A stretch of DNA of 64,000 bases from Eledone cirrhosa (GCA_964016885.1 OZ024740.1:293743217-293807216), one strand, 5' to 3'. Counted from the first letter of the stretch, positions 44,121 to 55,703 are shown. The notes: a model not told the origin generated them from the sequence alone. Program-made: numbers and translations.

Positions 44121-44357
44121 ATGTTAGTAAGCTAATTTTACTGTAATGAGACTATTTTGAGTTTCTAACTCAATACATGCTTTTGATATATTCGGCTCCG
44201 TTAATTCGTAGAGCTATTTCAATTTTCGTGTAGACCTGGCTGCTAAATTTAGTGATGTGAGTCTGCGCGAAGCGCTAAGTTTGGAAACCATGTGCGTTAC
44301 ATATACACACACTATCCAGTTCTTTATTTTATTTAGAAGTGATCAGGATACTAATTC

Positions 44358-44442
44358 TTCACCCGCTGATGAGCCAAGAATTTGATATACCTCTTCACAA
44401 ATAATTTTGCGAAACAGTTCCATCAAAAACCGTCCTGGTGAA
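44358..44442 (+). ncRNA. type I hammerhead ribozyme, canonical core, left arm
   Basis: TTCACCCG, CTGATGA, a long stem II (GCCAAG...TTTTGC with inner ATTTG/CAAAT, 44373-44410), GAAA. Stem III is ACAGTT/AACCGT (5 of 6 pairs), then the canonical GUC ending at 44434, then CTGGTGAA. Stem I pairs CTGGTGAA with TTCACCCG (7 of 8). All conserved core bases are present. This is the best canonical hammerhead in the window. Confidence 0.75.
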
Positions 44443-44652
44443 TGGTAGTTACCACAATACTGGTTTGTATTTATTTTTCTTGATTTATTCTCTTAATTTG
44501 AGTCTAGCAAACCCTATTGTCTATAGTTAGTATTTTTTTCACCTTAGCGTTTCTGAAAAAAATACTAACTATAGACAATAGGGTTTGCTAGACTCAAATT
44601 AAGAGAATAAATCAAGAAAAATAAATACAAACCAGTATTGTGGTAACTACCA

Positions 44653-44737
44653 TTCACCAGGACGGTTTTTGATGGAACTGTTTCGCAAAATTATTTGTGA
44701 AGAGGTATATCAAATTCTTGGCTCATCAGCGGGTGAA
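44653..44737 (-). ncRNA. type I hammerhead ribozyme, canonical core, right arm
   Basis: Mirror copy of the ribozyme at 44358-44442 in the other palindrome arm, identical by eye. Transcription through the palindrome would instead give a long hairpin. Confidence 0.72.
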
Positions 44738-44999
44738 GAATTAGTATCCTGATCACTTCTAAATAAAATAAAGAACTGGATAGTGTGTGTATATGTAACG
44801 CACATGGTTTCCAAACTTAGCGCTTCGCGCAGACTCACATCACTAAATTTAGCAGCCAGGTCTACACGAAAATTGAAATAGCTCTACGAATTAACGGAGC
44901 CGAATATATCAAAAGCATGTATTGAGTTAGAAACTCAAAATAGTCTCATTACAGTAAAATTAGCTTACTAACATGTAGACCAACTTCTGCATCCAGAGT

Positions 45000-47924
45000 G
45001 TGTGTGTGTGAGTGAGTGTGTGTACATGTAACTATAAAATTATGTAGCTTCAATACAAATTATATATATATATATATACATACATGCAAAGCTATTTTGA
45101 CAACAGATAACTTTCAACTGGTTTTAATGCGTAAATGAATGGATTAATATGAGACAATCCCTACCTTAGAAATTTAGTAATAACCCACGAACCCGTTGTC
45201 TTCCTGGTATTTGAAAGCAAAGAAAATTATAATACATATTTCTACAATCGAACAACACATTACCGAAGGTCCTACTTCAGTTTATATAAGTCAGCAATTG
45301 ATACGGGCTGAAGTTTTTGTTGTTACTTCTCCTTTAAGCAGACCTATGATTAAAGTTATTTCAACCTTTACCATCCTGGCTTTTAGGGATATCTAGGACT
45401 ACATTATCCAATATATTTCTCTCTCCAGTTTTGAAACACTGATTTGATGATGGTTTGGCTGCTATTTATAGCAGGCAAATCACCTATGAAATCACCTAAA
45501 GAAATCACCTATGGGATGTTGGAACTACAGATAGTGATATGATATGCAGAGTGAGCAAGTGAGCTCTTCTTGATAAGTAGAGAGAGAAAAATAAATTGAA
45601 GATTTTGATGAAAGTAGACAGTAGCTCTGAAATCCCTGTTTTAATTGAATGGGTGGAGCCCTCTCAAGACTGGTTGGATTGGCTGGAGAAGTTTACTATC
45701 ATTATGCTTCACATCATAGTCTTTAGAACACAAAATTTTACTGTGAACTGGATTTGACTGTACAACACAAGGTCCTCTTATTATTAGTAAAGGGAATTTA
45801 ACTTGTAATACAATTTCCTACTATATTCATATACATCTTCAACCAGAAATTTGTATCTCTTGGAAGTAATGGCCATATCTAGCCTTAAAATGCCCTGTTT
45901 AATTATTCCCATTAGATGTACATCTCCTTTATTGATGTTTATATTCAGGACTGCTCAGCTGTTAATGTATTTTGTTCTCCATCTTCTATGTTAAAATATC
46001 TTTTGAAAATCTATGTGTCCAAATTTCTTTTCTATTACTGTTTCCGTCCATTTCTCTATAGTGTATAATTCTCTATAGTGTATAATACGATCAGCTGGCT
46101 TGTGAATTATGTTATCCACTTCTATGTGTATTGTTTACAATTTAAAAAAAAAATAATTTGAAATGATTTTATGTTAAACTTATACATTCTAATTTTTGTG
46201 TCTCTTAATTTGAAAATCATACTACCACCTGCTTCTGTCTATTGTTCTCTCTATACGTTGTTTGAAAATAGTTGTAACTCCTTTTTTTAAATTTCCATTT
46301 TACTCTATCTGTACATGGAGATCTATTTTTATTATTTTCTTTCTATTTGTCATTTCTTTTTCATCTTACTGACAAAATTTGTTTACTGCTATTAAATTGT
46401 TTTCCAATTTCTGTTTGCAAAGTGTAATTCCAAATTTAATATTTAGAATATTTTGATATTTTGATATCTGTTTATATATTCTGTATATCTATTGAATTTA
46501 TTCTTCATATTTCGACTGAAAAAAATCTCGGATTATAAAGTGACTGCAGAAGTTAAATGTTGGTTTGAAGAAAAAAAAATATTAAACATTAATACAATTG
46601 TGACAAAAGAGAATCCAAAGACTCAGTTTTCCTCAACATGTGGGTACTAATAATAAAGTGCAGTAATTTATAAAAGCTTACAAAGAAGTGCTTTTGGCTA
46701 GCTAGCAGTTGCTGAACTGAGAATGATATGTAAATGTAAAGGTACAAGGCTTTATACATATTAACACATGGAATTCCATTCTCAGATCACAGTTTCATTT
46801 CATCAGCTCTTGATCGGCTGCATACATCTTCATTGAGAACAAGAGATATGGAATGACTGTTAACAGTGTGGCTGCTTCAATAGATGGAATTCATTAAAGT
46901 CTGCTGTTTGATATCATATATCAGAGTAGTCTTCATTGAAATTCCTAAGAATTATGTCACAACATAAAAATTTTATTTAGGATTACAACAGGGTAGTAGG
47001 TAATCCAAAATTTCTCTCCATGACAGAAGACCTGCTTCCCATGTGCACAGACTGAAGCATAGATATAGTAGGCACCTCATAACCACTAAATTCTCTCCCA
47101 CATCCATACACCTCCCGCCACCTAACACCCACTCACATCTGATCACACCACCCTTACACTGTACAGTTGTCATGTTGCTATCACTACAAAAAGCACCCAC
47201 CAGTGGTAATGACAGCTTCACTTGGGGTAAGTTTTGAAAGAGTGTTCTGTTAGCTGTGCATAAGTTATGGATGTGTTGCTCATAGATATATTGACACAAG
47301 GATCAAAGCTATATTTAGTAAAAGGTATGTTCACTCCCTTTCTTCTCTGCTTGAAATATTTTTACTATAATAAAGAAAAGAGTGCGGGATTGGGTTCAGA
47401 ATATATTTTTTTACCCCGTTTGTAAAATAAGTTGGATTACTTTGAATAAATAATGAATGAATATTACATAATTTATGTGCTAAATTTCGTGGCTGTTGAT
47501 TAAATATATTTTATAGCTTATTTAAAGACCTTTAAAATTCACTTCTTTAAAATTTTCAAATGTCAACACTTCCGGTTAGTGGCCGTTATATTATAACACT
47601 TATAATATCGCATATATTTCCATCGCTAATTTTCTCCTAATGCAGTTTATATATAATATCGTCTTTTTTTAAATGTATCATGGATTACGTTACTGATTAC
47701 ATAAGACAGTGTAACATAGACTTCGTTCAATTTCTGTGTATATTATGTCAATTTCTGTGTCATACTGACGTTAAGGTATTGTTCTCAAAATAGACAATAT
47801 CAAAATTTCATAGATTTGTTATGTGAGATAATTATGTAAGATAAAGCCTTTACCTTGAAAATAAAATAGTATATATAGAGTAATGTAAATGCTAAAGGGT
47901 TAAGGAATTATATTCCGATTAGGG
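45000..47924. other. no gene recognised
   Basis: About 2.9 kb of AT-rich DNA. TG and TA runs lie at 45000-45080. A hammerhead-like CTGATGA...GAAAC without stem II lies near 46797-46812 on the minus strand. Open frames here are short and without domains. A cluster of small duplications (CTCTATAGTGTATAAT near 46061 and 46074) is present. I support no gene. Confidence 0.5.
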
Positions 47925-48370
47925 AGATGAAATATTTTGAAAATAAGCATAGAATGAAGGGAACTGACATACAATTGCAGAAACATAGAGCTTTAACTTC
48001 CCAAAATCTCTATACTACCCTCATACTAGCAGATGACTTCAATGGGCATGTTGGACAGCTCCAGCATGGACACACCAGGATACAAGGTGGATATGGTTAT
48101 GGCTTAAGAAATGAAGGAGGAGAGAGTCTTCTTGAATTTTGTGATGCAAGTGACTAACTCTTTGCAACACTAACTTCAGGAAACCTGCCAATCACTTAAT
48201 CACCTACCAATCAGGTGAGTACATAAGCCAGACAGACAGATGGTTACAAGTACTAAGACATTCCCTAGGGAAGAATGTACCCCCAACATAGGTTAGTTGT
48301 TAGTGACATCTCAATAAGCAAGAGTCAGCAGAATGAGACACACTGGAAGGACTGGAAGCTAAAGGACCTT
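47925..48370 (+). pseudogene. LINE endonuclease fragment (PHD-domain family)
   Basis: Plus-strand remnant of the endonuclease: TLILADDFNGHVGQLQHG (the GDFN box as DDFN), then YGYGLRNEGGESLLEFCDAS. In shifted frames NTNFRKPANHLITYQSG-like sequence and PQHRLVVSDI follow, the region of the last catalytic box, and then WKDWKLKDL. It is broken by stops from 48157 on. It meets an oppositely oriented copy of the same family at about 48370. Confidence 0.75.
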
Positions 48371-50110
48371 TCACTTTTTTATACAGCTGTCATTCTTCAT
48401 ACACATCACATGACCATACCAACTCAATCTCCTCTTTAGCAATCTCCTGTTAACTGCATCTGATCCTTCTTATACCTAATTTCTCACTTAGTTCGTTTAT
48501 GCTTTGCTGTTTGTGTATATTACTATTACACATCCATTAGAGCATGCATGCTTCGTTCCTTTCCAATCTGTGTAGATCCTCTGCACACAATGCCCAGGTC
48601 TCATTACCATGTAACATTGCTGTTTGTATACAAGCATCATACAATCTACCTTTCATTTTTAGAGAGAAACCTTTTGTGGCTAACAGCGGTATTAGCTCTC
48701 TGAACTTTTTCCATCCCATTCTTACTATGGCTACTGTACTTTCAGAACACCTTCCTCCACTGCTGATTTTGTCACCCAGGTAACGGAAAGTGTCTACTAT
48801 TTCTATAGAACTATCTTGCAGTTGAAGGAGCTAGTATCCAGTGGGCACTTGCTACTTACTGTATATGAGCATCACCCACATAAAACCTTCATTCAAACCT
48901 TCATAGTGATCCCACTACATCCTTTTTATGTACCCATAGCTTGCATTTGGGACATAGAATGGAATTTATACCTGCTCCTTTCCTACACACTGAGCAAGGC
49001 CATTTCCCAGAGGGAGCCTGTGCTCTATATTCATTGTTAATTCTAACCTTGTTGACTGTTCCTCTATACATGGGTTGTATACATTTCACAAGCCACTCAT
49101 CTACATCTAATTTTCTAAGAGCCCACCAGATAATGGAATGGGGGAATTCTGTCAAAGGCTTTCTCCAAGTCAACAAAAGCTAAGTAGAGGGGTTTACTTT
49201 TATCTAGGTACTTCTCCTGTAGTTACCATACAAGTATCTGTGGTACTTTTACCTGGCACAAACCCAAACTACATTTCATCTAGATCAATTTGGTCCCTAA
49301 TCAACTGTGCGATAACTCTTTCTATGACCTTCATGACCTGGTCAACGAACTTAATGCCTCTATAGTTTTCCCTATCTAGAGCATCTCCTTTGCCCTTGTA
49401 GCAGTTAACGATGATACTGCTATGCCAGTCATTTGGTATGACCCCATTCTGTATTACTTGGTTTACTATCCGGGTGACAATAGTATGTCCTATCATTCCA
49501 GATGCTTTCAAAATCTCAGCAACTATCTCCAAAGGCCCAGCTACCTTGCCTGTCTTCATATCTTTGATTGCTTTACTTACTATACTACCACTAACTTGCA
49601 CAGCTGGTCCCTCTGTTGGATCAGCTTGGGGAAAACTATCTTCATTCCATTCATTCTCCTCATTTAGTAGTCTCTCGTAGTGGCACTTCCAAGCTACCAT
49701 CTTATCAGTATCAGTGAGGGCAAGTCCACCATCATCATTATGGACACATTTCTCCCCCAAAATATCACAATTTTCCTTGACACATTGCCTCACAATCCTG
49801 AACAACTCACGTTTTTGGTCCTCGTGTTGTAGAACATGCTTGAACTTTCTATCCTCTGCTTCGCTTCTTGCAAAGTACACTTGTCACCTAGCTCCTCTCT
49901 GGCCACCTGATAGCATTCTTTACTTCCCCCAATCCTGCCATTCTTTCCATGCCTGCCTTTTGGCCTTAATTTTCTCCTCCACCCTACTGTTCCACCACCA
50001 AGTTAATCTGCTCCTCCCTAAAGGTCTGCTCCAGCTACAGATTTCATCTGTTCAGCAGGTTAACTTTCAGGAATTCCCACCGTTCCTCTATATTGTATCA
50101 TTCTAACTTC
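48371..50110 (-). pseudogene. LINE reverse transcriptase (PHD-domain family), internally deleted
   Basis: Minus-strand order: linker (ARSEAEDRKFKHVLQHED), RT N-terminus (WKCHYERLLNEENEW, DMKTGKVAGPLEIVAEIL, ENYRGIKFVDQVMKV), then WWALRKLDVDEWLVKC and YRGTVNKVRINNEYRAQ. The frame then jumps straight to APSGKWPCSVCRKG, so the segment with the catalytic YADD is deleted. The PHD-like finger is cut (CPKCKLWVHKKD). The thumb FRELIPLLATKGFSLKMKG and LHGNETWALCAED ends near 48537. Stops and shifts are moderate. The deletion join near 49015 is in frame. Confidence 0.8.
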
Positions 50111-50114
50111 CCTT

Positions 50115-50580
50115 TCTTATCATCATCATCATCATCATCATCATCGTTTAACGTCCATATTCAAACGCTTGCATGGGTTTGGACGGGAGTTTTCCCACTT
50201 GAGGCAAGAGTGGTTGTCTTGCTCGCATAGGACTGTCTGGCAGGTTTTCTACAGTTGGATGCCCTTCCTAACACCAACCACATTTACAGTGTGGGTCTGG
50301 GAGGTTTTTACCGTGTTGCCTACACGGCCACATTACAGCGTGGACTGTGTGTTTTTTTGTCGTGACACCTACACGATCTCATTTGTTTCGGCCTGGATGG
50401 CGCGGCACCAACATAACTTTACATAGAACGGGGGTGGTGTGGATGGGGTGGGGGTGGTGGTGGTGGGACGGGGTGTATTTTGTTAGAGATGCCTACTGGC
50501 AAGGTGGGTCTTCTCTATTACTGAGTACCGCCAAAGGTCTCGGTCCAGTGACATTGTCTTGGTGAGGTGTAAGTGTGTGA
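50115..50580 (-). mobile_element. CATCAT-family LINE 3' UTR copy
   Basis: Nearly identical to 20230-20600, including GAGGTTTTTACCGTGTTGCC and TTACAGCGTGGACTGTGTG. Its (GAT)n tail on the minus strand lies at 50121-50147. Only the UTR and the last few dozen bases before it are present. High identity to the copy 30 kb away points to a recent source. Confidence 0.88.
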
Positions 50581-50634
50581 GGTCGGAATATATATATATA
50601 TATTTATATGTATGTAAAATCAGTACAGTTTATG

Positions 50635-50790
50635 GAAGGGATATATTAGGTTAACGCTTGATATAACAAGAAGAGGGTCTTAACGTGTCGGACGCTAGTC
50701 CTTCATCAGAAGAAAGAATGAGAAATAAGATAGATTGAGAGGATGGAAATGGAAAAAATGTCTTTAGATAAAAATAACAGGTCCATTTAT
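50635..50790 (-). repeat. second hammerhead-bearing repeat, minus copy
   Basis: The reverse complement reads AAAATAACAGG-side sequence, TCTATCTTATTTCTCATTCT, then the ribozyme, then TATCAAGCGTTAACC and ATATATCCCTTCCATAAAC. Its inverted partner is at 51640-51865. Confidence 0.75.
50679..50712 (-). ncRNA. hammerhead ribozyme, GAAA mutated to GACA
   Basis: CTT, CTGATGA, A, GGAC-TAGC-GTCC (stem II), GACAC, GTT, AAG. Stem I is CUU/AAG. ACGU could form a 4-bp stem III between two molecules. The A13/A14 region is mutated, so it is probably inactive. Confidence 0.5.
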
Positions 50791-50799
50791 ATATATATA

Positions 50800-51605
50800 T
50801 ATATCATCATCATCATTTAACATCCATCTTCCACGCTAGCATGGGTTAGACGACTTTGCTGCATTTGATGGGAGAATGGTCGGGAGACCATATCTCGGTC
50901 GCACGGAAGCGCCTCTGGCAGGTTTTTTTACAGCTGGATGCTCTTCCTAACACCAACCACATTTACAGTTTGGACTGGGAGCCTTTTCACCGTGTCTCCT
51001 ACATGGCCACCTTACAGTGGGGACTGTTGTGTCATCGACACAGTGGATGGAACGGGAGAGGGAGGATAGAGTAGGGTGTGAGGGTGGGGTGTACATTGGG
51101 TTAAGAGGTGCCTACTGACTATAGGTTTGTATGCAATGGCAGTTGGGTCTTCTGTACAACTGCATGGCACCAAAGGTTTCGATCCAGTGTCATTGTCTTA
51201 GAGAGTTGTAGGTGAGCAAAGTAGTTTTTCTTGGTCTTCCCACTCCATAGCTTCCATCAATTTTCATTGCCCTGCACTTTTTTATACAGCCGTCATCCTT
51301 CATATGCATCACATGTCCATACCAACGCAATCTCCTCTCCAGAACACATTTGATACGTCTCATGCTTAGTATCCCTCTTAATTCATTTATGCTTCGCCTT
51401 TCGCGCACATTACTATTACATGCCATTGGAGCATGCAAGCTTCATTTCTTCCTAATCTAGGCAGGTCTTCAGCACACAATGTCCAAGTCTCACTACCATG
51501 TAATATCACCATTCGTATGCATCATACAATCTGTTTTTCATTTTTAGAGAAAAACCCCTTGTGGCCATTTTTAGAGAAAAACCCCTTGTATTAGCTCTAT
51601 GAACT
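50800..51605 (-). pseudogene. PHD-domain LINE 3' end
   Basis: The (GAT)n tail lies at 50804-50816 and the CATCAT-type 3' UTR at 50804-51190. Decayed thumb-region coding follows up to about 51605: CNSNVRERRSINELRGIL, RRLRWYGHVMHMKDDGCIKK and SYGVGRPRKT. The 5' side ends at a TA tract (51609-51628). It lies between the two inverted copies of the second hammerhead repeat. Confidence 0.75.
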
Positions 51606-51639
51606 TTTATATATATATATATATATATAAGAGAAGTTA

Positions 51640-51865
51640 GGGAGTTTTCCAAGAGATGTCAACATGAATGGACCTGTTATTTTTACCTAAAGACACTTTT
51701 TCCAATTCCACTCTGCCCGTCCCTTCAATCTATCTTATTTCTCATTCTTTCTTCTGATGAAGGACTGGTGTCCAAAACGTTAAGACCCTCTTCCTGCTAT
51801 TTCAAGTGTCAACCAAATATATTCCTTCCATATACCGTACCGATTGTGTTGTTATTTCTGTTTAC
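51640..51865 (+). repeat. second hammerhead-bearing repeat, plus copy
   Basis: Partner of 50635-50790, longer at its 5' side (GGACCTGTTATTTTTACCTA) and 3' side (GTACCGATTGTGTTGTTATT). About 90 percent identical by eye in the shared part. Confidence 0.75.
51751..51786 (+). ncRNA. hammerhead ribozyme, GAAA mutated to AAAA
   Basis: CTT, CTGATGA, A, GGAC-TGGT-GTCC, AAAAC, GTT, AAG. Same layout as the minus copy, but G12 is A. Probably inactive; the two copies carry different lesions, which implies an intact ancestor. Confidence 0.5.
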
Positions 51866-51874
51866 CTTTTACAC

Positions 51875-51905
<31 letters not shown>

Positions 51906-52059
51906 ATGAAGTGAAGTGTTATATTATATATACACAATAGGAATTTAGCTCAATACCATGCTAAATGCATTGAAGCGTTTACAATTATTTCAACCTTTAT
52001 TGCCCATAGAACTGCTTGGTGATAACAAGAGCAAAAAATACTTGTATCAGAGGAAACAC

Positions 52060-53010
52060 ATAAATGATACATTCACAGTGCAACCTACCCATGGATTTTT
52101 CCTGTGCACCTGTCTCACATGAAGTTTACCATCTCTGTCTGTCTACATGTGATCTCGCTACATTACTTGTGTTTCTACTTACTCTTTCACAGCATATTAA
52201 ACAAGGCCATTTACTTGATGGTTTCAGAGTTCTATCCTATTTCATCATTGTTACATCTGTTTTTCCACACTTGCATATAGGTTGGATGGGTCTTTTTCAG
52301 CACAGCATCACTCCACTCATCACATTCTGTCCTTATCTCTTCTGTGAGTCTCAGCAATTTGAGATCAGCTTTTACCACCTCCACCCAGGTCTTCCTTACT
52401 CTACCTGATCTGTAGCTTCCTTCTGCTGGGATTTCCTGGCACTTTTTCACCCAGTGATCATCATCCATGCACATTATATGCTTATTCCAACACAGTTTTC
52501 TCTCTTGTACACCACCTCTGATTCCTCTTAGACCCAGTTCGTTGAAGCTCTGCCTTTCTCTCACATTTACATTGCACATCCAACAAAGCATGGTTGTTTC
52601 ATTTCTCTCCAGCCTACACAGTCACTGACCATGTTTCATGTAGCATTGCACCTCACACACTGCTATCCTTTTGTATGTAGGGAGAAACATTTTTGTCAAC
52701 AGTGAGTGTCTCTCTAAACTTATTTAGGTTTACTTTGAGCCCCTTTGAATTCAGATTTTATTTCTACATTTTCTGCTATGAGGGCTAGATATCAGCATAC
52801 CAGTGTTCCAATGGATATCCAGTCATGGAGTCCTCTCTTATGACATTGAGGACTATAATGAACAGGATAGAGCTGAGAACAGATACTTGGTGGACTCCTT
52901 CTAGCATACTAAATTAATTGCTGTACTCATTGTTAACTCTCACTTTGCTAACTGCACCCATGTACAGGGCTTATACAGCTCTCAAAGGCCATTCAAACTT
53001 CATTTGTGAA
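52060..53010 (-). pseudogene. LINE reverse transcriptase relic, PHD-domain family
   Basis: Minus-strand remnants. Near 52960 is MKFEWPLRAV...ALYMGAVSKVRVNNEY. Near 52880 is GVHQVSVLSSILFIIVL, the RT motif B region. YADI, a ruined YADD, is near 52790. The tail from 52591 reads NVNVRERQSFNELGLRGI, CWNKHIMCMDDDHWVKKC and SYRSGRVRKTWVEVVKADL. Many stops. It is older than the copy at 20625. Confidence 0.7.
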
Positions 53011-53639
53011 AGGGAACAATACAAACGTATACTGACATATTTGATTTTTGCAGTCCATTTAATGAAATACAGAAACATTTATTCTCTATAAATGGTGGCC
53101 CTGTGATTAAGTACTGATGGAATTCAATCCATATCCCAATATGATGATTGACATTGTTAAGGAAACACATTATTGTAATAGCTCAGCATAGAACTTCTGA
53201 TGAAATTTGAATCATTATTGTCTTTCAATTAAAACAGTTTTGTCTATCAATAGTCTCAACTCTAGGATGACATTGTGGAGTAAATCCCTAATATTAAAAA
53301 GGTGGTTTTACAGTTGCAATTTAATTTAATACTTAGGTTGGGTAAATATATTTACTGTCATAAGAGATAGTATAAGTACACCTATATGTTATAAATTCAT
53401 ATTTAATTTGTTTGATTAATGAAAATCATGTAAATAGAGGGAAATTATACATACTATTTTATTGACAATATATTTTATTTATAAAGAAACAATAGGAAAT
53501 GTTAGATAAAGGATATGTTGATTTCAGAAAATATCTATCAACACATGTGAAAAGAAGCAACTATAATTTAGTATTAATATTGAGGAAAGCAATATTCTTT
53601 TTATGATCAAACTACTACATTGAACAGTGAATATCTTAT
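53011..53639. other. no feature recognised
   Basis: AT-rich sequence with no supported gene. Confidence 0.45.
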
Positions 53640-53689
53640 TGAATATTGGAAGGTTGCGTGAATTGCGTGTAGGTATACATGCACATTTC

Positions 53690-55430
53690 AACATAAACAG
53701 TGTGTAGATAAGACATACACATTTTAACATAAATATTGTTTAGATATCACATATACATTTTAACATGAATACTGTGTAGATGAGTCATATACACATTTTA
53801 ACATGAACCCTGTATAGATGAAGCATACACATTTCAACATAAACAGTGTGTAGATAAGACACACACATCTCAACATAAACAGTGTGTAGATAAGACATAC
53901 ACATCTCAACATAGACAGTATGTAGATAAGACATACACATTTCAACATGGACAGTGTGTAGATAAGACACACACATCTCAACATAAACAGTGTGTAGATA
54001 AGACACACACATCTCAACATTAACAGTGTGTAGATAAGACACACACATCTCAACATAAACAGTATGTAGATAAGACATACACATTTCAACATAAACAGTG
54101 TGTAGAGAAGACACACACATCTCAACATAAACAGTGTGTAGATAAGACACACACATCTCAACATAAACAGTGTGTAGATAAGACATACACATCTCAACAT
54201 AAACAGTGTGTAGATAAGACATACACATTTCAACATGGACAGTGTGTAGATAAGACATACACATCTCAACATAAACAGTGTGTAGATAAGACATACACAT
54301 TTCAACATGGACAGTGTGTAGATAAGACATACAAATCTCAACATAAACAGTGTGTAGATAAGACATACACATCTCAACATAAACAGTGTGTAGATAAGAC
54401 ATACACATCTCAACATAAACAGTGTGTAGATAAGACATACACATCCCAACATAAACAGTGTATAGATAAGACATACACATCTCAACATAAACAGTGTGTA
54501 GATAAGACATACACATCTCAACATAAACAGTGTGTAGATAAGACACACACATCTCAACATAAACAGTGTGTAGATAAGACATACACATTTCAACATAAAC
54601 AGTGTGTAGAGAAGACACACACATCTCAACATAAACAGTGTGTAGATAAGACACACACATCTCAACATAAACAGTGTGTAGATAAGACATACACATCTCA
54701 ACATAAACAGTGTGTAGATAAGACACACACATCTCAACATAAACAGTGTGTAGATAAGACATACACATCTCAACATAAACAGTGTGTAGATAAGACATAC
54801 ACATCTCAACATAAACAGTGTGTAGATAAGACACACACATCTCAACATAAACAGTGTGTAGATAAGACATACACATCTCAACATAAACAGTGTGTAGATA
54901 AGACATACACATCTCAACATAAACAGTGTGTAGATAAGACACACACATCTCAACATAAACAGTGTGTAGATAAGACATACACATCTCAATATAAACAGTG
55001 TGTAGATAAGACACACACATCTCAATATAAACAGTGTGTAGATAAGACATACACATTTCAACATGGACAGTGTGTAGATAAGACATACACATCTCAACAT
55101 AGACAATGTGTAGATAAGACATACACATCTCAACATAAACAGTGTGTAGATAAGACATACACATTTCAACATAAACAGTGTGTAGATAAGACATACACAT
55201 CTCAACATAAACAGTGTGTAGATATGACATACACATTTCAACATGGACAGTGTGTAGATATGACATACATATCTCAACATAAACAGTGTGTAGATATGAC
55301 ATACATATCTCAACATAAACAGTGTGTAGATAAGACACACACATCTCAACATAAACAGTGTGTAGATAAGACATACACATCTCAATATAAACAGTGTGTA
55401 GATAAGACATACAGCAATCTTCCATATATT
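53690..55430. repeat. 36-bp minisatellite, ~48 copies
   Basis: Unit of 36 bp (CAACATAAACAGTGTGTAG plus ATAAGACATACACATCT) repeated without break for about 1.74 kb, with sparse substitutions. The period is a multiple of three and lacks stops in at least two minus-strand frames. It therefore yields uninterrupted 12-residue repeats (LRCVCLIYTLFM or EMCMSYLHTVYV) for over 540 codons. I do not regard these as genes. The array begins about 115 bp past the stop codon of the CYP4 gene, on its 3' side. Confidence 0.95.
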
Positions 55431-55545
55431 AATTATTAATTTTATGACAATCTCCAAATAATATTAAAAAAGGGGAAATATTAGTTCATTAAAATAGCAT
55501 TTCAACCCATCCCTGTGTTGAACCACCATAGTATAATGATAACAA

Positions 55546-55703
55546 TTATCTATAAGATAGTTTGACAGAAACAGGATTCAAAGGTTTCAGTACCACCTCT
55601 GAGGATGGAGAAAGATCTTCTCTCTGTTGTGTTGTTTCAAGGTTAAATTTTCGGAGAATTTGTGATAAGACAATTTTCTCTTCTAACATGGCAAACTTTT
55701 GTC
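55546..55703 (-). CDS. CYP4-like last exon
   Basis: Encodes the second half of the heme loop (Q KFAMLEEKIVLSQIL) and the C-terminal beta region (SEVVLKPLNPVSVKL), then TAA. The acceptor is ATTTCAG. FAMLEEK after the heme Cys is a CYP4 hallmark. Confidence 0.9.

Larger units (their letters stand above)
44097..44998. repeat. 2 x 444-bp near-perfect palindrome
   Basis: The left arm 44097-44540 and right arm 44555-44998 are equal in length and look identical over all stretches compared, with a 14-bp spacer (44541-44554). The outer 35 bp of each arm is LINE coding sequence (CTCTGGATGCAGAAG), which belongs to the LINE only on the left. Inside is an unrelated sequence with a hammerhead. Either a recent snap-back duplication or a foldback artefact of sequencing/assembly could explain it. 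Confidence 0.9.

Noticed and set aside
46797..46812. CTGATGA-AAT-GAAAC on the minus strand, hammerhead-like
   Set aside because: There is no stem II, and the base after stem III would be G, which does not allow cleavage. Could be a deletion relic but I cannot support it.
53760..55457. 565- and 546-residue repetitive frames that look like a membrane protein
   Set aside because: They are the 36-bp minisatellite read in two frames. No non-repetitive domain, start context or splice structure supports a gene.
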